7,306 bases of DNA, taken from contig JAKBKR010000096.1 in the NCBI GenBank assembly GCA_021832495.1, positions 1-7,306 on the forward strand, in the 5' to 3' direction. Position numbers and translations under genes: made by a program. This document shows positions 1 through 5,878 of this stretch, in pieces; within the stretch, counting starts at the first letter, position 1; each line of letters starts with the position of its first letter. The notes under the pieces are model-generated. The model was given only the letters and a program-made list of their open reading frames with translations, searched no databases and was not told the DNA's origin. Source of the DNA: a bacterium. Its GTDB lineage: Archaea > Thermoplasmatota > Thermoplasmata > Lutacidiplasmatales > UBA184.

Positions 1-122
1 TCCGGTGTCCGAAAGGCGGTGCAAATCAATGACCACAGGGTCGCGCGCCGGAATGGTCCGTTGCGTCCTGTTCGCGCTGACCGTGTACGACCTCAGTAGG
101 GTTTACGAAGGGTGCGATGCCT

Positions 123-136
123 GGGAGCATGCTCCC
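123..136. repeat. Perfect 14-bp palindrome
   Basis: GGGAGCATGCTCCC reads identically on both strands. It lies in the gene-free region about 390 nt before hsp20. It could bind a dimeric regulator or form a small cruciform or hairpin, but nothing around it identifies a role, and a GC-rich sequence can produce such a palindrome by chance. A second small one (GGGGGA-A-TCCCCC, 204-216) lies 67 nt further on. Confidence 0.4.
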
Positions 137-458
137 GCGCCATCTGGTTGGTTCAGCATGGCCCGTGTGTCGACGACCGTTGCAGCCCCTCCCTCGAGTC
201 ACAGGGGGAATCCCCCAAGTACGTAGGACCGGAGCTTCTTCCCCCGTTGGCGATGCACCGGAACCGAGACGGGGATCGCTCATTCCCAGCAGCAACTTCA
301 GGCGGTCCAGTGTGTTTGAACTTGCACGGAGGACTCTCGCCCCGCCCCTGCGGTGCCCGAAGGTGACGGGTCGTCTCCTACGGGCTATCCTTCGAGCCAG
401 CAGGGCAGGGCTCACCACGCAGCCCCAGGATGTTCTGCCGTCGGAACCATCCCGGCGA

Positions 459-504
459 CCACCGGTGGGGAAAGCGGGTGTTTGACCGTTCCACGGATTT
501 GGAA
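459..504. promoter_or_regulatory. Two inverted repeats before hsp20, candidate operator
   Basis: CCACCGGTGG (459-468) is a perfect 10-bp palindrome. TTCCA (489-493) and TGGAA (500-504) form an inverted repeat with a 6-nt spacer, ending 3 nt before the Shine-Dalgarno of the heat-shock gene. Archaeal small heat-shock genes are known to be controlled by dimeric repressors such as Phr in Pyrococcus, so an operator here is plausible. I cannot match either repeat to a known consensus and saw no convincing TATA box close by. The call is inference from position and symmetry. Confidence 0.3.
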
Positions 505-507
505 TCT

Positions 508-515
508 GAGGAGGT
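508..515 (+). promoter_or_regulatory. Ribosome binding site of hsp20
   Basis: GAGGAGGT is a near-ideal Shine-Dalgarno, with four nt between its last base and the ATG at 520. It decides the start of hsp20: the open frame runs upstream to an ATG at 430, but only the ATG at 520 has such a site. It also implies a transcript with a 5' leader, unlike the apparently leaderless thiolase and cbs genes. Confidence 0.8.
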
Positions 516-519
516 ATTA

Positions 520-1059
520 ATGGGGAGATCGACGATGTTAGGCTCGGGAGAAAGGAAACCCATGATGCACAAACACATGTCGAAGGAACACCCGCGCCAC
601 CGAGCGATCGTACGAACCACCCCCATGATCCGGGGGAGAACGGTTTTGGGGCGTCCTTACGACCCGATACGAGAGGACCTGATGACCGAGTTTGCCAACT
701 GGCCAGGACATTGGCTACCGACCTTCGGAGGGCGGTGGGCCCCTGCGCGCACCGAGGTTGAGGACCTCGGAACAAGCTACGAGGTCCGCGCGGACTTCCC
801 GGGAGTACGCAAAGAGGACATCGAGGTCACCCTCCAGGGGCGCACCCTATCCCTTGAAGCCAAAGAGATCACTGAGAAGGAAGAGGGAGGGAAGGTCTAC
901 CTCGCTCGCGAAGAGAGTTCCGAGGACTTCTGCCGTCTGATCGATCTGCCGGAGGATGTGGTCCCGGACAAGATCTCCGCACGATACAAGGACGGGGTGC
1001 TGACGGTGACCATCCCGAAGTCTAACCCCGTTCCGGAGAAGAAGATCCCGATCGAATAG
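520..1059 (+). CDS. hsp20: Small heat-shock protein, Hsp20/alpha-crystallin family
   Basis: A 179-residue ATP-independent chaperone that should bind unfolding proteins in the cytoplasm as a large oligomer. The alpha-crystallin domain spans about residues 74-167. It opens with WAP and an EVEDLG strand, has the DFPGVRKEDIEV segment typical of the family, a LIDLPEDV strand, and the signature YKDGVLTVTIPK near its end, with the GVL at 159-161. The tail ends in IPI (176-178), the I-x-I motif that docks into neighbouring subunits. The first 70 residues are variable, rich in His, Met and Arg, as is usual for the family. The start is set by the strong Shine-Dalgarno at 508-515; ATGs at 535, 562 and 565 are weaker alternatives. 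It stands alone, with a hairpin behind it, so it is probably a single-gene transcript. Family assignment is secure; the client range is unknown. Confidence 0.95.
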   Translation: MGRSTMLGSGERKPMMHKHMSKEHPRHRAIVRTTPMIRGRTVLGRPYDPIREDLMTEFANWPGHWLPTFGGRWAPARTEVEDLGTSYEVRADFPGVRKEDIEVTLQGRTLSLEAKEITEKEEGGKVYLAREESSEDFCRLIDLPEDVVPDKISARYKDGVLTVTIPKSNPVPEKKIPIE

Positions 1060-1077
1060 ATCGTTGGGATCGCAAAG

Positions 1078-1105
1078 GGGGTCCCTCCATGTCAGGGGGG
1101 ACCCC
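1078..1105 (+). terminator. Strong GC hairpin after hsp20, possible terminator
   Basis: GGGGTCCCTCC (1078-1088) pairs with GGGGGGACCCC (1095-1105) over 11 base pairs, including one U-G wobble, around the 6-nt loop ATGTCA. It begins 18 nt after the hsp20 stop. No T-run follows, and archaeal termination usually relies on a U-rich tract, so it may instead protect the 3' end of the mRNA. The pairing is seen directly; its role is inferred. Confidence 0.4.
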
Positions 1106-1167
1106 GGGCCATGGATCGGTAGCCATCGCCGGTGTATTTCCCCGAGGGAAGGACAAAGACAGCATCA

Positions 1168-1215
1168 GAGGTTCGGAAGTCCGGCGGGAGCACTCCTTCG
1201 AGGTTCGGGCCGAAC
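1168..1215. repeat. Short direct and inverted repeats in the hsp20-thiolase gap
   Basis: GAGGTTCGG occurs at 1168-1176 and again at 1200-1208, a 32-bp period or about three helical turns. The second copy merges into the inverted repeat GTTCGG-G-CCGAAC (1203-1215). It lies 60-110 nt upstream of the probable thiolase promoter, where an activator or repressor could bind. The repeats are short enough to be chance. The rest of the gap (1060-1303) holds the hairpin at 1078-1105, the promoter at 1267-1280 and no gene of its own. Confidence 0.25.
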
Positions 1216-1266
1216 TGTCCTCGCCGTTGAGATGATTCTCGGACACCCCAACGCGAAGCCCTTCAT

Positions 1267-1280
1267 GAAAACCGTTAATA
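1267..1280 (+). promoter_or_regulatory. Probable archaeal BRE/TATA promoter of the thiolase gene
   Basis: TTAATA (1275-1280) is preceded by a purine-rich BRE-like GAAAACC (1267-1273). The centre of the box is about 26 nt before the ATG at 1304, the usual TATA-to-start-site distance in archaea, so transcription would begin at or next to that ATG. There is no usable Shine-Dalgarno before it. This matches the arrangement at 3315-3322. It is an inference from spacing and composition. Confidence 0.45.
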
Positions 1281-1303
1281 GGGTGACCCTCTCTCGGCCC
1301 ACA

Positions 1304-2722
1304 ATGACCGCGGAAAAGAAACGAGATGTGTTTTCGGGGATGCCTACCCCTTCCTCCCCAAAACGATCGGGACGACGGGTGTACATGGTCGCCGGTGGGG
1401 TCACCAAGTTCGCCAAGGCCCATCCGGGAATGGACTTCCGCCTGATGGCCAAGCGATCCTTCGACCAAGCCCGGGCGGCCGTTCCGAACCTAACCCTGAA
1501 CATGATCGATGGCACCCGGATATCCTACTTTTCGGATCATTTCACCCGCCAGCTCAAGGCGTCAAGCATGGTCCAGGACTATCTCGGGCTCAACCCCCGG
1601 GGCTCCGTCCGCATCGAGTGGGGGGGAGCCACGGGCGGCGAGAACATCCAAGCCGCCTATGAGGCGGTCGCCTCCGGAAGGATGGACGTGTGTGTGGCGA
1701 CGGGTTTCGAGACGATGAGCCGGGTCCCGACGTGGAAGGGGAATGAGTTCATCGCCTTGGCGAGCGACACGAACTTCGATTTCCCCCTGGGCGGCTTCTA
1801 TACGGGTTACTATGCCCTGATGGTCCAGCGGCACATCTATGAGTACGTCCGCCGGAAGAAGTTCGCGCACATCACCGATGAGCGCGAGGCGCAGCGGAAA
1901 GCCATCGAATATGGGACGAAAGTGATGGCGATGGTGTCCGTGAAGAATCACAAGAACGCCCTTACCAATCCCTACGCCCAGTATCCCAAGGACCTCAATG
2001 TGAACGATGTGCTATCCTCGGAGATGGTGAGTTATCCGCTGACCCGGGAACAGATCTGCACGATGTCCGATGGGGCGGCCACCGTCATCCTGACGAGCGA
2101 GGAACGGGCCAAGGAACTTGCGGATGATGCGGTCCTCATCAAGGGGGTAGGTTGTGGAACGGACACCATGCGGCTCGCCGACCGACCGTTCGGCAAGGTC
2201 ATCCTCATGCCGCACGAGAAGGCGAGTGACTATGCGGACCTCGACTATCCCGGGGTGCACTCCTTCCGGGCCGGACGAGCCGCCGGGATGGAGGCCTATG
2301 GACACGCCGGCATCACCAACCCCAACAAGGAGCTCGATTTCATCGAGCTTCACGATGCGTACTCCTCTTCGGAGATCCAGACCTACGAGGACCTCGGCCT
2401 GTGCAAGTACGGCGAGGGATACGACTTCGTCGAGAGCGGGGCACCGTTCCTCAAGGGAGTGGACTACGGATTCCCGACCCCCAAGGCCGGCGCAATCCCC
2501 GTCAATCCCTCCGGAGGGCTCATCGCCTGTGGGCATCCTGTCGGCGCGACGGGCATCATGCAGGGTGTCTTCGCCCTGTGGCAGTTGCAAGGACGGATCG
2601 GGGAGAAGTTCGGAAGCCCCCGGCTCCAGATCCCCCATGCTCGTCGGGGAGCCATACACAGCCATGCGGGAACCGGTTCTGCGGTGACGGTGACCATCAT
2701 GGAGTCTACAAAACAGAGGTAA
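1304..2722 (+). CDS. Divergent archaeal/SCP-x-type thiolase-fold protein lacking the nucleophilic Cys
   Basis: A thiolase-superfamily protein of 472 residues from this start; the usual archaeal acetyl-CoA acetyltransferase has about 390. The fold is clear: the first strand RRVYMVAGGVTKF (24-36), SDGAAT (255-260), HDAY (350-353), NPSGG (401-405), CGHPVGATG (409-417) and the C-terminal IHSHAGTGSA (451-460). At the nucleophile loop, where archaeal thiolases read about EAACASG, this protein has EWGGATGG (105-112), so Gly108 replaces the catalytic Cys. The His residues of the HDAY and CGHP motifs remain. A charged insertion lies near 183-200. A normal two-step thiolase reaction is therefore doubtful; retro-aldolase-like or structural roles are possible. 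The start is uncertain: 1304 fits the leaderless promoter, 1340 lies nearer the conserved fold, and the frame is open back to 1064. The DUF35 gene begins 2 nt after the stop and is the likely partner. Substrate unknown. Confidence 0.88.
   Translation: MTAEKKRDVFSGMPTPSSPKRSGRRVYMVAGGVTKFAKAHPGMDFRLMAKRSFDQARAAVPNLTLNMIDGTRISYFSDHFTRQLKASSMVQDYLGLNPRGSVRIEWGGATGGENIQAAYEAVASGRMDVCVATGFETMSRVPTWKGNEFIALASDTNFDFPLGGFYTGYYALMVQRHIYEYVRRKKFAHITDEREAQRKAIEYGTKVMAMVSVKNHKNALTNPYAQYPKDLNVNDVLSSEMVSYPLTREQICTMSDGAATVILTSEERAKELADDAVLIKGVGCGTDTMRLADRPFGKVILMPHEKASDYADLDYPGVHSFRAGRAAGMEAYGHAGITNPNKELDFIELHDAYSSSEIQTYEDLGLCKYGEGYDFVESGAPFLKGVDYGFPTPKAGAIPVNPSGGLIACGHPVGATGIMQGVFALWQLQGRIGEKFGSPRLQIPHARRGAIHSHAGTGSAVTVTIMESTKQR
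2716..2720 (+). promoter_or_regulatory. Ribosome binding site of the DUF35 gene
   Basis: GAGGT ends four nt before the ATG at 2725 and shares its last base with the TAA stop of the thiolase gene. The site fixes the DUF35 start inside a longer open frame and points to coupled translation of the two proteins. Confidence 0.65.
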
Positions 2723-2724
2723 CC

Positions 2725-3276
2725 ATGGCCGAAAGAAAGTTGTTCAAGAGCTCGAAGTTCCAAGAGGTGAACGCCGCCATCAAGAAGGACGGAGCCGCCA
2801 TCTTCGTGGACAAGGAGGGTCATGAGAACCTGATCATCGACAATCCCTATGCGATCCGCTATATCCACAGCTATGCCGAGGACAGCCCGTTCTTCCTCGG
2901 CCTGGCCCAAGGCAAGCTCCTCGGGACCAAGTGCGGCCCATGCAACTACGTCTTCGCCACGCCGCGGGGCAATTGCCAGTTCTGTGGCGAGCCGACGACT
3001 TGGGTTGACCTACCCCTGCGCGGGCGGGTGCACACGTGGACGACCTGCCACTTCGGTGGAGAAGCGTTCCTCAAGGAGACCCCCTACAATCTCGCCATGA
3101 TTGAGTTCGATGGGGCCAACAGCGTCCTTCTTGCACGGCTCAAGGACTGCAAGGAGGAAGAGATCTACGTCGGCATGCCGGTGGAAGCCCGCTTCAATCC
3201 GAAGCCCCAGTACTCCATCACCGACGTCTGGTTCGTCCCGGCCGACACCGACTCCCCGAAGGCCCGACGGAAATAG
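2725..3276 (+). CDS. DUF35 zinc-ribbon/OB-fold acyl-CoA-binding protein, thiolase partner
   Basis: A 183-residue cytoplasmic protein of the DUF35/YqeY-like OB-fold group that accompanies archaeal thiolases. After about 40 variable residues comes a helical segment ending in GLAQGKLLGTKC. Next is a rubredoxin-like zinc ribbon with Cys70, Cys73, Cys84 and Cys87 (CGPC, then CQFC), and from about residue 97 an OB-fold with the characteristic RGRVHTWTTCHFGGEAF start and a YVGMPVEARF strand. In the Methanothermococcus complex a DUF35 protein bridges thiolase and HMG-CoA synthase and holds the CoA arm; in steroid-degrading actinobacteria a DUF35 domain is needed by the aldolase Ltp2. No HMG-CoA synthase gene adjoins here, so only the pairing with the upstream thiolase-like protein is supported. 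All four zinc ligands are intact. The tail is basic and short. Confidence 0.88.
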   Translation: MAERKLFKSSKFQEVNAAIKKDGAAIFVDKEGHENLIIDNPYAIRYIHSYAEDSPFFLGLAQGKLLGTKCGPCNYVFATPRGNCQFCGEPTTWVDLPLRGRVHTWTTCHFGGEAFLKETPYNLAMIEFDGANSVLLARLKDCKEEEIYVGMPVEARFNPKPQYSITDVWFVPADTDSPKARRK

Positions 3277-3314
3277 TGGAGGGTGCGCGTCCCGAACCGG
3301 GGCCCCCCCGCCGA

Positions 3315-3322
3315 CTTAAAAG
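3315..3322 (+). promoter_or_regulatory. Probable archaeal TATA box of the cbs operon
   Basis: CTTAAAAG is the only AT-rich patch in a GC-rich 66-nt gap. Its centre is about 25 nt before the ATG at 3343, which again fits a leaderless transcript starting at the initiator codon; no Shine-Dalgarno is visible there. It resembles the box at 1275-1280 (TTAATAGG against TTAAAAGG). It would start the cbs, gamma-lyase and cysS transcript. Confidence 0.5.
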
Positions 3323-3342
3323 GCCTCGGGCATAGGACGGCC

Positions 3343-4740
3343 ATGGACCCCCGTCCCAAGGTCGCACGCAATGTCCTCGACCTCATCGGCCACACCCCGC
3401 TCGTGCCCCTGAACCGGATCGGAAAGGGCCTCGACTACAAACTCTACGCGAAAGTGGAGTTCATCAACCCGGGGGGATCGATCAAGGACCGGATCGCGCC
3501 CTTCATGATCGACCAAGCGGAAAAGGAAGGATGGTTGCGCCCCGGCGGGACCATCATCGAGGCGACCAGCGGGAACACTGGGGTCGGCCTCGCCATGGTC
3601 GCCGCGGTCCGGGGCTACCAGCTCGTCATCGTCATCCCCGACAAGATGAGCAATGAGAAGATCCGCCTCCTCAAGGCCTTCGGGGCCCGGGTGGTCATCA
3701 CCCCGGCGCAGGTCCCTCCCGACCATCCCATGAGCAACATCTCGGTGGCGAAGCGTCTCTCCGTGGAGATCCCGAACTCATACTATCCGAACCAGTACGA
3801 GAACCCGATGAACCCCGAAGCCCATTACCGGACGACCGGCCCGGAGATCTACGACGCCCTCGATGGCAATGTCCATGCGGTCGTCATGGGGATCGGGACG
3901 GTGGGTACGGCGAGCGGTGTCGGAAGGTACTTCAAGGAGAAGCACCCCCAGACGAAGATCGTGGGTGTCGATCCGAAGGGGTCCATCCTCGCCCACTTCG
4001 GCAAGACGGGGGAGATGACCCGAGCGACCCCCTACAAGGTGGAGGGGATCGGGGAGGACATGATCCCCAAGACGGCCCAGTTCAAGTTCCTGGACGACTT
4101 CATCGAGGTGGACGACCGGGAGTCGTTCGCTTATGCCCGTCGGCTGGTCCGCGAAGAGGGGCTCTTCGTCGGAGGTTCGTCGGGATCTGCCCTCGCCGGG
4201 GCGATCCGGTGGGCCGACCTGCGCTCTGTCCCCGCCGGATCCAACATCGTGGTGATCCTCCCCGATTCGGGGGACCGGTACCTTTCGAAGTTCTACTCGG
4301 ATGACTGGATGCGGGAGAACGGCTTCATGGACGAGACGATGAAGGTTGGCGACGTCCTCCTCGCCAAGGATTTCCAGCCCACCGTAGTCTCCGTGGGTCC
4401 CTCGGCAACGGTGCGCGAGGTCCTCACCTCCATGCGCGAGCATATCATCTCCCAGGTACCGGTGATCTCCGGTGAGAACGTCCTGGGGAGCGTGATGGAG
4501 GAGGACCTGCTGAAGGAGGTCCTGCGGGATGCGACCCTGCTCGAGCGTTCGGTCTCCCAGGTCATGGGGGCCCCCTTCCCCGAGATCGGACGCAACGAGC
4601 CGTTGACGGCCCTCATCGCCCGTCTCAAGGATGAGCGGGCGGTCCTCGTCCGGGGCAGCGGAGGCGAGGGGATCGTCGGTTTCCTCACCCGGTACGACCT
4701 CGTGACCTTCCTTTCGTCGGGGAATGGCAATGCGCTTTGA
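3343..4740 (+). CDS. cbs: Cystathionine beta-synthase with C-terminal tandem CBS domains
   Basis: A cytoplasmic PLP enzyme of 465 residues that should join L-serine (or an activated serine) to homocysteine to give cystathionine, the first step of reverse transsulfuration. The fold-type II core covers residues 5-325. It has NPGGSIKDR with the Schiff-base Lys48, EATSGNTG (73-80) for the substrate carboxylate, the phosphate loop GIGTVGTASG (183-192), and GGSSGSA (277-283) with a Ser for the PLP pyridine nitrogen. Two CBS motifs follow, at about 333-395 and 402-460, as in the Mycobacterium enzyme of nearly the same length; such modules often bind adenosine compounds such as AdoMet. Val187 replaces a usual Gly in the phosphate loop. 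The start at 3343 fits the family N-terminus and the TATA box, although the frame is open to 3283. The next gene overlaps its end and encodes the following pathway step, favouring cystathionine synthase over cysteine synthase, though this is not proven. Confidence 0.92.
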   Translation: MDPRPKVARNVLDLIGHTPLVPLNRIGKGLDYKLYAKVEFINPGGSIKDRIAPFMIDQAEKEGWLRPGGTIIEATSGNTGVGLAMVAAVRGYQLVIVIPDKMSNEKIRLLKAFGARVVITPAQVPPDHPMSNISVAKRLSVEIPNSYYPNQYENPMNPEAHYRTTGPEIYDALDGNVHAVVMGIGTVGTASGVGRYFKEKHPQTKIVGVDPKGSILAHFGKTGEMTRATPYKVEGIGEDMIPKTAQFKFLDDFIEVDDRESFAYARRLVREEGLFVGGSSGSALAGAIRWADLRSVPAGSNIVVILPDSGDRYLSKFYSDDWMRENGFMDETMKVGDVLLAKDFQPTVVSVGPSATVREVLTSMREHIISQVPVISGENVLGSVMEEDLLKEVLRDATLLERSVSQVMGAPFPEIGRNEPLTALIARLKDERAVLVRGSGGEGIVGFLTRYDLVTFLSSGNGNAL

Positions 4741-5875
4741 CACCAAGGCGATCCACGGAGGAGGCCAGAAGCCGGATCCCCTGACCGGGGCGGTCAATGT
4801 CCCGGTGTACCTCACGAGCACCTACGCCCAGAGCGCGCCGGGGGAGACGAAGGGGTATGACTATTCCCGTACCGCCAATCCCACCCGGGCCGTCCTGGAG
4901 AGCACCCTTTCCGACCTGGAGGGGGGTGCGGGAGGGTTAGCCTTCGCCTCGGGACTGGGAGCGCTCGCCACCTATCTATGGTCCCTCCGGTCGGGCACGA
5001 AGATCGTGGCCGGGGACGACCTCTACGGTGGGACCCACCGCCTGCTCGAGCACGCCCGGCGGACCTGGGGGCTCGCGCCCGTCTACGCCGACCTCCGTTC
5101 GGTCGATGAGCTCTCGAGCCTCCTACACCGGGAGCACCCGGCAGTGGTCTACTTCGAGACGCCGACCAACCCCCTCCTCACGGTGCTCGACGTGGCCGCG
5201 ATAGCCGAAGCCGCCCATGCATCGGGGGCCACCGTCGTGGTCGACAACACGTTTGCCACTCCTTACCTTCAACGCCCCCTCGAGCTCGGGGCGGACATCG
5301 TGCTTCATTCGACCACGAAGTACCTGGGCGGTCACTCGGACCTGGTCGGTGGCGCACTCATCTTTCGGACCCAGGAGACGTACGAACAGCTCAAGTGGCT
5401 CCAGAACGCCGCGGGAGCCGTGCCGGGCCCCTTCGATTGCTTCCTCGTCCTCCGGGGGATACACACCTTAGGGGCCCGGATGCGGGCTCATCAGGCTGGG
5501 GCCCAAGCCATCGCCACGGCCCTCGAGGGGAACCATCGGGTGAAGCGAGTGATCTATCCCGGGCTCGCCTCCCATCCCCAATATGCTGTCGCTCGCCGGC
5601 AAATGCGCGGACCGGGGGGAATGGTCAGCATGGAGCTGAAAGGGGGTGTCTCGGAGGCCAAGGCGTTCCTTTCCCGCTTGAAGCTCTTCTATCTGGGAGA
5701 GAGCCTGGGGGGGGTGGAGTCCCTCGTCGAGGCGCCGGCACTGATGACCCATCAGTCGATCCCGCGGGAGGACCGAGAACGTCGGGGAATCACCGATGGA
5801 TTGCTCCGTCTGTCGGTGGGCATCGAGGACCCGGAGGACCTCGTCGAGGACGTCCTCGCCGCCTTGGAGGGTTGA
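4730..5875 (+). CDS. Cystathionine gamma-lyase-type PLP enzyme (Cys/Met metabolism family)
   Basis: A cytoplasmic fold-type I PLP enzyme of 381 residues that should cleave cystathionine to cysteine, 2-oxobutyrate and ammonia. The N-terminus FDTKAIHGG is typical. YSRTANPT (45-52) supplies the neighbouring-subunit phosphate contacts, DLYGGTHR (97-104) the Tyr that stacks on PLP, DNTFATPYLQRPL (172-184) the Asp for the pyridine nitrogen, and STTKYLGGHSD (194-204) the Schiff-base Lys197. SLGGVESLVEAPALMTH (326-342) is the substrate-carboxylate region. Length is normal. The gene overlaps the end of cbs by 11 nt from this ATG; the ATG at 4724 would add two residues, but GGA at 4721-4723 is well spaced only for 4730. 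Sequence alone does not separate gamma-lyase from gamma-synthase or methionine gamma-lyase; the overlap with cbs and the cysteinyl-tRNA synthetase behind it favour the lyase. Confidence 0.9.
   Translation: MRFDTKAIHGGGQKPDPLTGAVNVPVYLTSTYAQSAPGETKGYDYSRTANPTRAVLESTLSDLEGGAGGLAFASGLGALATYLWSLRSGTKIVAGDDLYGGTHRLLEHARRTWGLAPVYADLRSVDELSSLLHREHPAVVYFETPTNPLLTVLDVAAIAEAAHASGATVVVDNTFATPYLQRPLELGADIVLHSTTKYLGGHSDLVGGALIFRTQETYEQLKWLQNAAGAVPGPFDCFLVLRGIHTLGARMRAHQAGAQAIATALEGNHRVKRVIYPGLASHPQYAVARRQMRGPGGMVSMELKGGVSEAKAFLSRLKLFYLGESLGGVESLVEAPALMTHQSIPREDRERRGITDGLLRLSVGIEDPEDLVEDVLAALEG
5866..5870 (+). promoter_or_regulatory. Ribosome binding site of cysS
   Basis: GGAGG lies inside the last codons of the gamma-lyase gene, 8 nt before the GTG at 5879. 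It supports GTG as the true start of cysS and coupled translation with the gene before it. Confidence 0.75.
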
Positions 5876-5878
5876 CCC

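Larger units (their letters stand above)
1..519. other. Intergenic region with no supported gene
   Basis: This stretch of about 520 nt upstream of hsp20 has open frames on both strands, but their translations are rich in Arg, Pro, Ser and Gly, show no domain or motif I recognise, and overlap one another in the way GC-rich non-coding DNA does. I found no tRNA T-arm, no rRNA segment, and no RNase P or SRP signature. What it does hold is several short palindromes (123-136, 204-216, 459-468, 489-504), listed or discussed separately. It may contain the hsp20 control region and a decayed or unrecognised gene. A real small gene cannot be excluded by eye. Confidence 0.55.

Noticed and set aside
117..485. 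Plus-strand open frame of 122 codons upstream of hsp20
   Set aside because: No motif or family resemblance, no Shine-Dalgarno seen, and the composition is low-complexity. A real small gene is not excluded, but it cannot be supported.
26..775. Minus-strand open frame of 249 codons spanning the gene-free region and the start of hsp20
   Set aside because: It overlaps the clear hsp20 coding region antisense, has no recognisable domain, and its Arg/Pro/Gly/Ser-rich composition is typical of chance open frames in GC-rich DNA.
1064..1303. N-terminal extension of the thiolase frame back to the ATG at 1064
   Set aside because: It would run through the strong hairpin at 1078-1105 and the promoter-like box; the peptide is low-complexity and lies outside the conserved fold.
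1616..1630. Sequencing error in the G-run as cause of the missing Cys
   Set aside because: An indel in the run of seven G would break the frame, yet the same frame is homologous to thiolase on both sides.
2012..2665. Minus-strand open frame of 217 codons opposite the thiolase gene
   Set aside because: Antisense shadow of a gene with clear thiolase-fold motifs; no domain seen.
3778..4821. Long minus-strand open frame of 347 codons opposite cbs
   Set aside because: It lies fully antisense to cbs and the start of the gamma-lyase gene, both with strong motifs; its Asp/Gly/His/Arg-rich translation is the mirror of their GC-rich codons.
5740..5755. Inverted repeat CTGATG-ACC-CATCAG inside the gamma-lyase gene, also containing a C-box-like TGATGA
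   Set aside because: It lies in a conserved coding segment (ALMTHQS) and has no matching D-box arrangement, so it is explained by the protein sequence.
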